Below are positions 6,752 through 13,940 of a stretch of 14,381 nt of DNA, one piece after another (within the stretch, counting starts at the first letter, position 1; every line of letters starts with the position of its first letter). Source of the DNA: Deltaproteobacteria bacterium. GTDB lineage: Bacteria; Desulfobacterota; Binatia; Binatales; Binataceae. The notes beneath the pieces were generated by a model. It was not told the DNA's origin. It ran no database searches and worked only from the letters and a program-made list of their open reading frames with translations. The stretch covers positions 1-14,381 of the forward strand of contig JAJZAG010000056.1 in NCBI GenBank assembly GCA_021799555.1. The letters run 5' to 3'. The translations under genes and the position numbers were made by a program.

Positions 6752-6832
6752 GCGTTGTGCCGCGCGCGAAAACGCCCGCCATTGCGAGACGCGCGTAGCA
6801 AAGGATACACAAAGCCTCGCTCCGCGTGCAGC

Positions 6833-6957
6833 GATCGCGCCCCCCTGTTCAAAAAATCGCGCGATTTCTAGGAAATGTGCACAGATCGCGCGCCCCTCCT
6901 CTTGAAAAACGGCTGCCACTTCGTCACCCTCTCCCAATGCCCGCATAGCGGGCCGCA
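6833..6957 (+). promoter_or_regulatory. Upstream region of the HU gene with palindrome, direct repeat and leader hairpin
   Basis: Three structures lie here. AAATCGCGCGATTT (6854-6867) is a perfect 14-base palindrome. Two imperfect direct repeats with the pattern GATCGCGC, a C-run, then TC and AAAAA start at 6833 and 6884. GCCCGC-ATA-GCGGGC (6939-6953) is a hairpin ending just before the ribosome binding site of the HU gene. I could not identify a clean -35/-10 pair. The elements are consistent with regulator binding and leader structure, but no regulator is known to me for them. Confidence 0.3.
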
Positions 6958-6971
6958 TAAGGAGGAGGATG

Positions 6972-7259
6972 ATGACGCAGTCGCAGGTAGCAGCCCACAT
7001 GGCTGACAAGCTCGGCATTTCCAAGAAACAAGGCAAACAGGCCCTCGAGGAGCTGACCGCCTTGGTCGTCCGCGAACTTAAAAGGGAAGGTTCTCTGCGC
7101 CTGGCCGGCCTCGGCATTTTCCGCAAGCGCCAGTCCAAGGCGCGGATGGGCCGCAACCCGGCAACGGGCGAGGCCATCAAGATACCGGCGCGCACCCGCC
7201 TGCGTTTCACGCCCGCCAAGGCGCTGAAGGACGCGGTGCTCGGAGCCAAGCGCAAGTAA
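6972..7259 (+). CDS. HU-family DNA-binding protein
   Basis: HU/IHF-family proteins bind and bend DNA as dimers and compact the nucleoid. The product has 95 residues, the usual size. The N-terminal helical half reads MTQSQVAAHMADKLGISKKQ. The beta-arm region carries GLGIFRKRQSKARMGRNPAT, including the family GRNPxTG signature with the Pro that intercalates into DNA, followed by IKIPARTRLRFTPAKALKDAV. Two adjacent ATGs occur at 6969 and 6972; the second is chosen because AAGGAGG at 6959-6965 is then six bases upstream. Sequence alone does not separate HU from IHF here, though the C-terminus looks more HU-like. The gene appears monocistronic and ends before a hairpin terminator. Confidence 0.93.
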   Translation: MTQSQVAAHMADKLGISKKQGKQALEELTALVVRELKREGSLRLAGLGIFRKRQSKARMGRNPATGEAIKIPARTRLRFTPAKALKDAVLGAKRK

Positions 7260-7318
7260 GCGCGCCGCTCCGCCGGCTCGATCAAACTCGGCCGCGACTG
7301 CGCGCCGACAATCTTTAC

Positions 7319-7353
7319 GCAAACCGCAAGGCCATCTGCGCCTTGCGGTTTGT
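7319..7353 (+). terminator. Intrinsic terminator after the HU gene, possibly bidirectional
   Basis: AAACCGCAAGG (7321-7331) and CCTTGCGGTTT (7341-7351) form a perfect 11-bp stem, extendable by a C-G and a G-T pair, with a nine-base loop. The plus-strand side continues TTTGTTGTTTCC, which is moderately U-rich. On the minus strand it lies 31 bases past the rarA stop, so it could serve both converging genes. Confidence 0.75.
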
Positions 7354-7383
7354 TGTTTCCCGGCTCCTGATTACGCCGCGCGT

Positions 7384-8724
7384 TCATGAGTGCGGCTTCT
7401 TGCGCGCGGCGCGGGCGCGCTCGAGCCATTCGCGAATCCGGATTTCGTAGCCGCGCTCATTCGGCTCATAGTAGATGCGTTCGCCGAGCTCCTCGGGCAG
7501 ATAACTCTGGCTCGTGAGCGCGTCCTCGTAATCGTGCGGATAGCGATAGTCCTTGCCGTAGCCGAGTCCCTTCATCAACCCGGTCGGCGCGTTGCGCAGA
7601 TGGATCGGCACCGGTGCCGCGCCGCGCTGCGCGTCCTCGCGCGCCCGAGTCATCGCAATGTACGAGGCGTTCGACTTCGGCGCACAGGCCAGATAGGTGA
7701 CGCCCTGCGCCAGCGGAATCACACCCTCGGGCAGGCCGACAAAATCGATTGCGTCCTTGACCGCAACCGCGATCTGGAGCGCACGCGGGTCGGCGTTGCC
7801 GATATCCTCCGACGCGAAGATCACCATGCGCCGCGCGATGAACAGCGGGTCTTCTCCCGCCTCGACCATCCGCATCATCCAGTACAGCGCCGCGTCGGGA
7901 TCGCTGCCGCGCATGCTCTTGATGAACGCCGAGATGACGTTGTAGTGCTCCTCGCCGGCGCGATCGTACAGCAGCGCCTTGTGCTGTGCGGCCTCGCGCA
8001 CCGCGTCGGCGGCGATCTCCCCGGTGCCGGATTGTTCGGCCAGCTCGGCCGCGATCTCGAGCGTGTTGAGCGCGCGGCGGGCGTCGCCGCCGGAAAAGCG
8101 CATCAGCTCGTCCATCGCGCCAGCGCCGAGTTGCAGTTCCCGCGCGCCGAGTCCGCGTTCGTGATCCGCGAGCGCGCGCGCGACGATTGTCCGCAGCGCC
8201 TCTTCGCTGAGTGCGTTCAGCACGATCACCCGAGCGCGCGAGAGCAGCGGCGAGATCACCTCGAACGACGGATTCTCAGTCGTCGCGCCGATCAGCGTGA
8301 TCAGCCCGCTCTCGACGTGTGGCAGGAACGCGTCCTGCTGCGCACGGTTCCATCGATGGATCTCGTCAATAAATACTACCGTGCGCTTGCCCGCCTCGAG
8401 CGCGCGCCGCGCGTGCTCGACCACCTCGCGCAGGTCGGCGATTCCCGCGCTCACCGCGGAGAGGCGATGGAACTCTGCGCCCGATTGCCCGGCGAGCAGG
8501 ATCGCAAGCGTGGTCTTACCCGACCCCGGCGGTCCCCATAGGATCATCGAATGCAGCCGCTGCGCCGCCGCCATCCGAGTCAGCAGCTTACCGGGGCCAA
8601 GCAGATGCTCCTGGCCGATCACCTCGTCCAGCCGCGCGGGCCGCATCCGATCCGCCAGCGGTTGCGCCAGCGGCGTCGGCGGCTTGAACAGCTCTCCGGT
8701 CCCGGACTGTCTGCGGCGCGCCAT
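7384..8724 (-). CDS. rarA: Replication-associated recombination AAA+ ATPase RarA/MgsA
   Basis: RarA (MgsA, Mgs1/WRNIP1 family) is a clamp-loader-like ATPase acting at stalled replication forks. The 446-residue protein contains PLADRMRPARLDEVIGQEHL (22-41), Walker A GPPGSGKTT (64-72), Walker B VVFIDEIHRW (116-125), sensor segment GATTENPSFEV, an SGGDARRALNTLE sensor 2 region, and the C-terminal tetramerisation part with DAALYWMMRMVEAGEDP. N-terminal GELF resembles a beta-clamp-binding motif; this is inference. The frame stays open to 9105, but residues upstream of the ATG at 8724 look non-coding, and family proteins start just before the RMRP motif. There is no strong Shine-Dalgarno sequence. 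It converges on the HU gene across a shared terminator. Confidence 0.95.
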   Translation of the reverse strand: MARRRQSGTGELFKPPTPLAQPLADRMRPARLDEVIGQEHLLGPGKLLTRMAAAQRLHSMILWGPPGSGKTTLAILLAGQSGAEFHRLSAVSAGIADLREVVEHARRALEAGKRTVVFIDEIHRWNRAQQDAFLPHVESGLITLIGATTENPSFEVISPLLSRARVIVLNALSEEALRTIVARALADHERGLGARELQLGAGAMDELMRFSGGDARRALNTLEIAAELAEQSGTGEIAADAVREAAQHKALLYDRAGEEHYNVISAFIKSMRGSDPDAALYWMMRMVEAGEDPLFIARRMVIFASEDIGNADPRALQIAVAVKDAIDFVGLPEGVIPLAQGVTYLACAPKSNASYIAMTRAREDAQRGAAPVPIHLRNAPTGLMKGLGYGKDYRYPHDYEDALTSQSYLPEELGERIYYEPNERGYEIRIREWLERARAARKKPHS

Positions 8725-9318
8725 GGTGGGCAGGCTATCACAGAGGCCGCCGAGACTCCGCCGATCGGACGGCGTGGTGCGCCGGGCTTGCGACGGGTTC
8801 GTTCGGCGGAAATTTCGCGGTGCCGCGAAAAATTCCTCCCGCCGCGCCGGATCTTTTTCCACCTCGGGATCGCTTCGAGCGGTGAATTTCGTGCCCGGTG
8901 CATCGGTCTCACCCAATCCCGTCGGCGTGATTGCCGATCGCACCTGCCGGCCCGGCGCGGCCGACGGGAAGCCAGCCGAAATCGCGCGCCGCCCCGATAC
9001 TTCGGGCGCAGTCTCCGCCCAATGCGCGGATTCATCAATTTCCACCGCGCTGTATGTGCTCGCGCCGTTCACGCCGACATTATTGCGCACTTGCCAAAGG
9101 AGCATAAGGCTGAACAGTTCAGCCTTATATTTTTCTCAAAAATGTGCTAAAGTAGAAAGCGGCCTTTTCTAAGAAAGAAGGTCGTCGCAATTCGAACGGC
9201 GGCGTCTTTATCTGCCCGCCGTGTCTTCGGATTCGGCGTATTCGTGAACTCAGCCCGGGCAGTCCGGCGAATTTGGCGCTTTAAGCTGCGCACCGGCGAG
9301 GTTCGGCCGCGCGGCGGT
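8725..9318. other. Gene-free region between rarA and the EF-hand lipoprotein
   Basis: About 590 bases without a convincing gene. The first 370 are GC-rich and open in several frames on both strands, but the translations look like random high-GC peptides with no ribosome binding sites. Around 9085-9180 the sequence turns AT-rich and holds a 25-base palindrome (listed separately) and an oligo-T stretch. A second hairpin has arms ACGGCGG (9196-9202) and CCGCCGT (9216-9222). It must contain the rarA promoter, which I could not place. A small RNA or a lost gene remains possible. Confidence 0.5.
9104..9128 (+). repeat. Perfect 25-base palindrome followed by oligo-T
   Basis: The arms ATAAGGCTGAAC (9104-9115) and GTTCAGCCTTAT (9117-9128) are exact reverse complements around one central A. 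On the plus strand the sequence continues ATTTTTCTC, so it could work as an intrinsic terminator, yet no recognised plus-strand gene ends before it. Alternatively it is a double-stranded operator for a dimeric regulator. It does not match the LexA or other operator consensus sequences I know. Confidence 0.8.
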
Positions 9319-9789
9319 CTATTGCTTTGGTTTACGGTGCTCGGTGCGGACGATGCGGCCGTTTTCGTAATAGTCGATCGTGTCGGCGGAACCGCAGCCG
9401 TCGGGGTCGTGCTCGACCATCGCGAGTTTTCCGTCGCGGTAGATTTCTATCGTTTCCGGCTTGCCGTCGAAATTATCGTCGCGCACGACCCGCGACGGTT
9501 TGCCGAAGTAGTACTCGCGCACCAAATCCATCCTACCGTCATGATTGCGATCGCGCTCGGTCTTGACGAGCTTGCCGTCCTTATAGATATTCACAAGATC
9601 GGCCTTGCCGTCGGCGTTGGTATCGAAAGCCTCTTCGGTTTCTGACGGGCTGTCTTGATAGACCCATTCGTCGATACGCCCGTCGTGATTACGATCGAAA
9701 GTTGCAACCAGCGTCCGACGATGAGTGCATCCCAGGGTTGAGGCAATGAGGGCGACACAGGCCAACAGCGGTAGGCGCGGCGTCCGCAT
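9319..9789 (-). CDS. Lipoprotein with five tandem EF-hand-like calcium-binding repeats
   Basis: This 156-residue protein is of unknown function. It begins MRTPRLPLLACVALIASTLG and then Cys21, a lipoprotein-type signal with an imperfect lipobox (Thr at -3). The mature part is almost entirely five repeats of 24 residues whose loops start at Asp32, 56, 80, 104 and 128, with no insertions or gaps. The loop pattern is DxNxDGxxD/E, as in EF-hand and dockerin loops (DRNHDGRID, DTNADGKAD, DRNHDGRMD, DDNFDGKPE). The fifth, DPDGCGSAD, is degenerate. Between loops come alternating hydrophobic and Tyr residues and (D/E)GKL-type turns. Calcium binding at the envelope is a reasonable inference; the partner is unknown. 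The frame is open to 9897, but the ATG at 9789 gives the signal peptide. Its upstream Shine-Dalgarno sequence is weak (GAGA). Confidence 0.85.
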   Translation of the reverse strand: MRTPRLPLLACVALIASTLGCTHRRTLVATFDRNHDGRIDEWVYQDSPSETEEAFDTNADGKADLVNIYKDGKLVKTERDRNHDGRMDLVREYYFGKPSRVVRDDNFDGKPETIEIYRDGKLAMVEHDPDGCGSADTIDYYENGRIVRTEHRKPKQ

Positions 9790-10314
9790 ACAGATCGTCT
9801 CTATTGCGCGGCGGGCTTTCGCGCAAGCGGCGATCGTACTGATGGCGGCGTCGATCGCGTTGCCGATCGTGCCCGCGGGCGATTTTCGCGCCGCCACGCC
9901 TGCGATACTTGCTCCGCTTCTGTTTGACCATCTTCGTCCTCCGTCACCGATCTACAGGACGGTCAACGCGCCGCGAGTCCGCGTCGAGATGGCGGGCGAT
10001 CACGGCAACGGTTCTCCGGCGGTGTCCGCAGCCGGACGCCGAGCGCCTCGATTGGTCTTTTGCGGCCGCGTGCCGGAGTCGCAAGATCGCATTCGCGGAT
10101 CGCGGCGCAGTGCTGTCCGGCTGCCCCGAGCGCCGCCGATCGTCTGAACTATCCTGAACTGAAGATGTCCGCCTGCTGAGCGGCAGACACAGACTCCAAG
10201 CGGGCGTATGCCCGCGGGGCGCCAGGCTGCGCACGGCATTTACCCGGACGGGTGTCCGCGTGTGACGGTGTTTCGCGCGCGGACGATGGCTGCAAACCGA
10301 ATTGGGGAACTGAA
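9790..10314. other. Gene-free divergent region with several hairpins
   Basis: About 525 bases separate the minus-strand lipoprotein from the plus-strand exported protein. Open frames cross it on both strands but have no recognisable protein character. The right third is rich in potential RNA structure: GCGGGC-GTAT-GCCCGC (10200-10215), a second stem pairing 10254-10260 (GTCCGCG) with 10278-10284 (CGCGGAC), a CCCGGACGGG self-complementary segment near 10243-10252, and an imperfect inverted repeat around 10169-10190. These would lie in the 5' leader of the gene at 10315. I recognise no known riboswitch class and no clear promoter. Confidence 0.45.
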
Positions 10315-11346
10315 ATGCGATGCGAGTTTTCGCCCGAGCGCGCAAGCGTAGCGGCGCGTTCGAGATTGACGATAGCGTTGATAATGTTCGCCGCCGGAGC
10401 AATGGTCTTCGGCGGCGCGCATGCGGCGCGCGCCGAACAACCTTGGGGACCCGCCACGAGCGGTCCGAATTTTACCGGCACCGCCGAAGTCGAGCCGCAG
10501 GGCTCGTGGTATCTGGAGCCGTGGTTTTACGGCTACCACGACCTGCGATACGGAACGTGGGAGCTGGCGATGCCGCAGCGGTTTGCGATCGGCGTGGGCT
10601 ATAATCTCGAACTTGATCTGTATCCAAACTTTCTGCTGAACACCGCGCAGCCGCCAACCACGCCGTCGGGCAAATCAACCGCCCACTTCGGCGTGGGAAA
10701 CCTGCATTTCGAGCTCAAGTACGGACTGACCACTGACGCCGATTCGTACCATCTATGGGCGATGCCGTCGCTGTCGATCAAGACAATCACATGGATCCCG
10801 ACCGGCAATTATCAGCATCTGAGCCCGAGCGCGTACAACACCGATCAGTTCGGCAACGGGACCTGGAATCAGGGCGTCGGCCTGCTGATACGCAAGCGCT
10901 TCAAGCCGTTCGAGTTTTACGGCGAGTTTGATGAAATTGTCCAGTTTCCGACCGAGGTGCATGGCGGCTACCAGTTCAATAACGGGCTTACCCAGGTTCC
11001 CTTCGGGCAGTCGCTGCATATGACCGACGGGAATTTGCTTTACTATGCGTTTGCTTTCGAGCATGTGATTAACAGCCACTATGGGCTGGGCTACGTGCTC
11101 GAGTTCACGGGTCAATCGCAAAATGGCCACAATCTGCTCTATGGGCGGGCGAACGCGCCGGCGTGGTCGTACGTGTGGGCTTCGCCGACGGTGGAATTTA
11201 CCTGGCCCAACACGCCGAGTTTTCAAACCACGTGGGGATTGGGCGCGGTGCTGCCGGTCTACGAGTGGGATTTTCCGCAAACCATCGGCCCGATTTTCAC
11301 GGTAACATTCTATTTCAACGGCAAAAACGGACGCCGCGGCGACTGA
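10315..11346 (+). CDS. Exported, probable outer-membrane beta-barrel protein
   Basis: The 343-residue protein has a Sec signal peptide: a basic N-terminus, a hydrophobic stretch LTIALIMFAAGAMVFGG (18-34) and a probable cut after AHAARA (35-40). The mature part is rich in Tyr, Trp, Phe and Gly in alternating strand-like segments (WYLEPWFYGYHDLRYGTWEL, FEFYGEFDEIVQFP, YYAFAFEHVI) and ends with a strand GPIFTVTFYF plus a short polar tail. The pattern resembles porin-like proteins annotated as transporters or MetA-pathway phenol-degradation proteins. That family link is from overall look only, and the substrate is unknown. The C-terminal residue is Asp, not the usual Phe. ATG 10315 is preferred over an in-frame upstream start at 10252 because GGGGA lies six bases before it and it gives a normal signal peptide. 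It stands alone. Confidence 0.7.
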   Translation: MRCEFSPERASVAARSRLTIALIMFAAGAMVFGGAHAARAEQPWGPATSGPNFTGTAEVEPQGSWYLEPWFYGYHDLRYGTWELAMPQRFAIGVGYNLELDLYPNFLLNTAQPPTTPSGKSTAHFGVGNLHFELKYGLTTDADSYHLWAMPSLSIKTITWIPTGNYQHLSPSAYNTDQFGNGTWNQGVGLLIRKRFKPFEFYGEFDEIVQFPTEVHGGYQFNNGLTQVPFGQSLHMTDGNLLYYAFAFEHVINSHYGLGYVLEFTGQSQNGHNLLYGRANAPAWSYVWASPTVEFTWPNTPSFQTTWGLGAVLPVYEWDFPQTIGPIFTVTFYFNGKNGRRGD

Positions 11347-11483
11347 ATCGACCGCGCTCGATCAAACGCCCGCGGAAGTATTGCGTGGATAGGTTCGGCA
11401 TGACGCCGCGTTTCCCCAAATTTCAAAATGCGCCCGACCGTGAGTGGCGTCGGCGGGCCCGCGGGAAAGGGCATGCGCAACCG

Positions 11484-12407
11484 TCAGGCGGAGACGAGGA
11501 TCTCTTTGGCGCGGGCCAGGTCGAGGGCGATCTGATGCTTTAGTGCGTCGGGGGTGGGGAATTTTTTTTCGGGGCGGATTCTTTCGATCAGTTCGAGCTT
11601 GACGCGCGCACCGTAAATATCGCGGTTGAAATCGAAGATGTGCGACTCGATCGAGCGCGCGGTCTCGGCGAACGTCGGGCGCATCCCGATATTCGTGATC
11701 GATCCGAATGCGCCGTCCTCGAGCACCACGCGGGTGGCGTAAACGCCGTCGGGCGGGAGGCATTCAGTTTCGCTTTCGAGGTTCGCGGTGGGAAAGCCGA
11801 TCGTGCGGCCGCGCTCGCGGCCGCGCACGACGGTTCCGTGCAGAAAATGATAGCGGCCGAGCAGCCTGGCTGCGGTTCGGACGTCGCCCGTCGCGACAAA
11901 TTCTCGCACCTTGGTCGAACTGACTTCGATTCCGCCGACTTTCACGGGGCCAACTACCGTAGTGTTGAAACCGAACTCGCGACCGAGCTCGACCATCACC
12001 GCGGCATTACCAGCGCGGTTGTGGCCGAAGTTGACACTGTGGCCGATTACGATTTCGCGCGCGCCAATCCGGCCGAGAAAATAGTCGCGCACAAATTCGC
12101 GCGGCTCTATCGCGGCAAGCTCGCGCGTGAATTTCATCACGATCACACCGTCAAGCCCGGAAAGGCGCAACAGCTCGAGCTTGTCTTCGGGAGCGAGAAT
12201 CAGCCGCGGCGCCCGGTCGGGGAACAGCACCTTGGCGGGCAGCGGGTTGTAAGTGAGCGCGAACGCGGTGCCTCCCGCCGCGCGGGCGCGATCGATCGCG
12301 GCGCGCAAGATCGCGCGATGGCCCAGATGGACGCCGTCGAAGTTTCCCGGCGTGACGACCGGATACGGATGACGCGCCATCGCGTTCAGATCGCGGATTA
12401 TTTTCAT
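11484..12407 (-). CDS. ribF: Bifunctional riboflavin kinase / FAD synthetase
   Basis: RibF phosphorylates riboflavin to FMN and adenylylates FMN to FAD. The 307-residue length is typical. The N-terminal adenylyltransferase domain shows TPGNFDGVHLGH (19-30), the nucleotidyltransferase HxGH region, then YNPLPAKVLFP (53-63), IGHSVNFGHNRAGN (121-134) and SSTKVREF (163-170). The C-terminal kinase domain shows GRTIGFPTANL (200-210), PPDGVYA (218-224), NIGMRPTF (239-246) and ESHIFDFNRDIYG (254-266). The segment that usually reads F(D/E)PHP is YNPLP here, a mild departure. It begins 52 bases after cpoB on the same strand without a clear Shine-Dalgarno sequence, so it is probably read from the tol-pal transcript. 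The convergent gap to the exported protein (11347-11483) holds no clear terminator. Confidence 0.96.
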   Translation of the reverse strand: MKIIRDLNAMARHPYPVVTPGNFDGVHLGHRAILRAAIDRARAAGGTAFALTYNPLPAKVLFPDRAPRLILAPEDKLELLRLSGLDGVIVMKFTRELAAIEPREFVRDYFLGRIGAREIVIGHSVNFGHNRAGNAAVMVELGREFGFNTTVVGPVKVGGIEVSSTKVREFVATGDVRTAARLLGRYHFLHGTVVRGRERGRTIGFPTANLESETECLPPDGVYATRVVLEDGAFGSITNIGMRPTFAETARSIESHIFDFNRDIYGARVKLELIERIRPEKKFPTPDALKHQIALDLARAKEILVSA

Positions 12408-12459
12408 CGCATACTGGCGCTGCGCTCGCTTCGGATGCGCGCGCGGAACATCTCCGATT

Positions 12460-13368
12460 TCATTCGCCGACCAGGCTCGCCATCATTGTCTTGGCCGCCG
12501 CGGCCTGAGGGGTTCCGTCATGGTCGGATTCAAGCTTTTGCAAGGTCAGCCTCGCATCGATCCGGTCGTTCATCTTGAGGAACGCTTCCGCCTGGCGCAG
12601 GAGAGCCTGCGGAGCGAAGCGTCCCTTGGGATAGCGCATCACCAGGTCGTTGAACTGGAGTATCGACTGGTCATATTTGCCGGTTTCGTAAAGTGCGTTG
12701 GCGGCGAAATAATCGGCCGGTTCGACGAGCGGCGACTTTGGATACTGATGCTGCAAGCGGGTGAAGTCGGCCACCGCGAGCGGATATTTCCCGTCCTTCA
12801 TCGCCTTTAAGCCGGCGCGGTAGATTTTTACACCGGGATCCCTTGAACTCTCGGCGTTGGAAATCTCCTGATCAAGTTCGTCGGGCCAGGTTGGCGCGGG
12901 CTCGGCAGGCGCCGACGACGCCGCTTCTTCTCCGGTTGCGCCCGCGACTGCTGCGGCGGCGCCCGCGCCGGTTGTTTCGCCGGACGGCGTGCCGATTCCG
13001 GCAGCGCTCGGCTGCGCCGCCATCCCGGCCTGCAACGCGCTCACCTCGGTCTGGAGCTTGGCGATCTGGGCGTTGGCCTGGGCGAGTTGATCGCCGCCGC
13101 CCGCGGTGGCGCCGCCGTGCTGAATCTCGGTTACCTGGTCGCGAAGCTGGCGGACCTGCTGGCTGAGTGCGTCGATCTGCTGGCGATCGCTCGCGATCAT
13201 TCCGCGCAGCGTGAACTGATTCTGGTTAAGCTGCTGTAAGTCGCTCTGGCTGGTGCATCCCGTAGCGAGCAGGCCCGTGAGGGCGATCGCGATAGTGGCG
13301 AAGCGTCCGCGGATCATCGACCTGGCGGCGGAACGCGGCTGAAACGAGTCGAGCGGGGGGATGCGCAC
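12460..13368 (-). CDS. cpoB: Tol-Pal system protein CpoB/YbgF, lipoprotein form
   Basis: CpoB (YbgF) is the periplasmic Tol partner that coordinates peptidoglycan synthesis with outer-membrane constriction. The 302-residue protein has a hydrophobic stretch ATIAIALTGLLATG (24-37) followed by Cys38, so it is probably a lipoprotein, unlike the soluble E. coli protein. Residues 42-115 are Gln-rich and coiled-coil-like (QQIDALSQQVRQLRDQV), 116-160 are an Ala/Gly/Pro-rich linker, and about 180-300 form TPR repeats with YPKSPLVEPADYFAANALYE and YPKGRFAPQALLRQAEAF. The chosen start is GTG at 13368, because AGGAG overlaps the pal stop seven bases upstream. An ATG at 13317 would give a shorter signal peptide and cannot be excluded. 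It follows pal by 11 bases. Confidence 0.92.
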   Translation of the reverse strand: MRIPPLDSFQPRSAARSMIRGRFATIAIALTGLLATGCTSQSDLQQLNQNQFTLRGMIASDRQQIDALSQQVRQLRDQVTEIQHGGATAGGGDQLAQANAQIAKLQTEVSALQAGMAAQPSAAGIGTPSGETTGAGAAAAVAGATGEEAASSAPAEPAPTWPDELDQEISNAESSRDPGVKIYRAGLKAMKDGKYPLAVADFTRLQHQYPKSPLVEPADYFAANALYETGKYDQSILQFNDLVMRYPKGRFAPQALLRQAEAFLKMNDRIDARLTLQKLESDHDGTPQAAAAKTMMASLVGE

Positions 13369-13379
13369 GGGATTTGCTC

Positions 13380-13940
13380 CTATTGTTGGACGACGAAATG
13401 GTCACGGCGGTTTTGCGCCCAGCAGCTCTCGTCATGCTCGGTGCATAGCGGCAGCTCCTTGCCATAGCTGATGGTCGAGATGCGGCTGGCGGGGATTCCC
13501 AAGGTTACAAGATAGTCCTTGGCCGATTGGGCGCGCTTGGCGCCGAGCGCCATATTGTAATCTTCCGAGCCGCGCTCGTCGCAATGACCCTCGATCTGGA
13601 CGCGGGTCTGCGGATGCGACTCGAGCCACGAGGCATTGGCTTTGAGCACGGAGCCGTCTTGCGGCTTGATATTATAGGTATTGTAGCCGAAGTGGATGTC
13701 GCTGAGTGGACCGCCGGTGCCGCCCATGGAGCCCTTGCTGAGATCCTGAAGCGTGCTGGTGTTTCCGCCGATACCGCTTTCGCCGACTTGCGAACCGTTG
13801 GCTCCCGCGCCGGGAACTTCCTTGGCCTTGGACGAGCAGCCCGCCGCGAGCGCCGCACCGAGCACGAAGAGCGCGCCTATTTGCAGGGCGATCCCGCCCT
13901 TAGTCACCCAACCACCACGACCACGCTGGAGAAGTGTCAT
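13380..13940 (-). CDS. pal: Peptidoglycan-associated lipoprotein Pal
   Basis: Pal anchors the outer membrane to peptidoglycan and binds TolB. The 186-residue protein has a hydrophobic signal (IALQIGALFVLGAALAAG) and lipobox Cys35, then a Gly/Ser-rich spacer to about residue 75 and a C-terminal OmpA-like domain. The domain shows IHFGYNTYNI (82-91), EGHCDERGSEDYNMALG (117-133) with the conserved Asp121, KRAQSAKDYLVTLG with Arg136, ISYGKELP (157-164) and CWAQNRRDHFVV near the end, all typical of Pal. GGAGGG lies about eight bases before the ATG at 13940, inside the tolB coding sequence. The first 41 bases overlap the end of tolB in another frame. Confidence 0.96.
   Translation of the reverse strand: MTLLQRGRGGWVTKGGIALQIGALFVLGAALAAGCSSKAKEVPGAGANGSQVGESGIGGNTSTLQDLSKGSMGGTGGPLSDIHFGYNTYNIKPQDGSVLKANASWLESHPQTRVQIEGHCDERGSEDYNMALGAKRAQSAKDYLVTLGIPASRISTISYGKELPLCTEHDESCWAQNRRDHFVVQQ

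Noticed and set aside
4769..7429. A very long minus-strand open frame (886 codons) opposite leuB, the Asd-like gene, truA and the HU gene
   Set aside because: It is antisense to four well-supported genes, has an Arg/Ala-rich composition without recognisable domains, and results from codon bias in GC-rich DNA.
7390..8541. A 383-codon plus-strand open frame
   Set aside because: It is antisense to rarA, whose Walker A, Walker B and sensor motifs are unambiguous.
8725..9105. A 127-residue N-terminal extension of RarA
   Set aside because: RarA homologues begin just before the RMRP motif, and the extension has no protein-like features. Its only start lies inside the 25-base palindrome without a ribosome binding site.
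9104..9128. The palindrome as a LexA box
   Set aside because: GAAC and GTTC are separated by one base, not the four of the Gram-positive box, and other LexA consensus sequences do not fit.
11347..11483. A terminator between the exported protein and ribF
   Set aside because: GCCCGAC near 11430 can pair with GTCGGCGGGC only with a bulge, and no T-run follows on either strand.
11484..12407. RibF adenylyltransferase domain as degenerate because F(D/E)PHP reads YNPLP
   Set aside because: This segment varies in known bifunctional enzymes (Thermotoga differs too), and the HxGH and SST motifs are intact.
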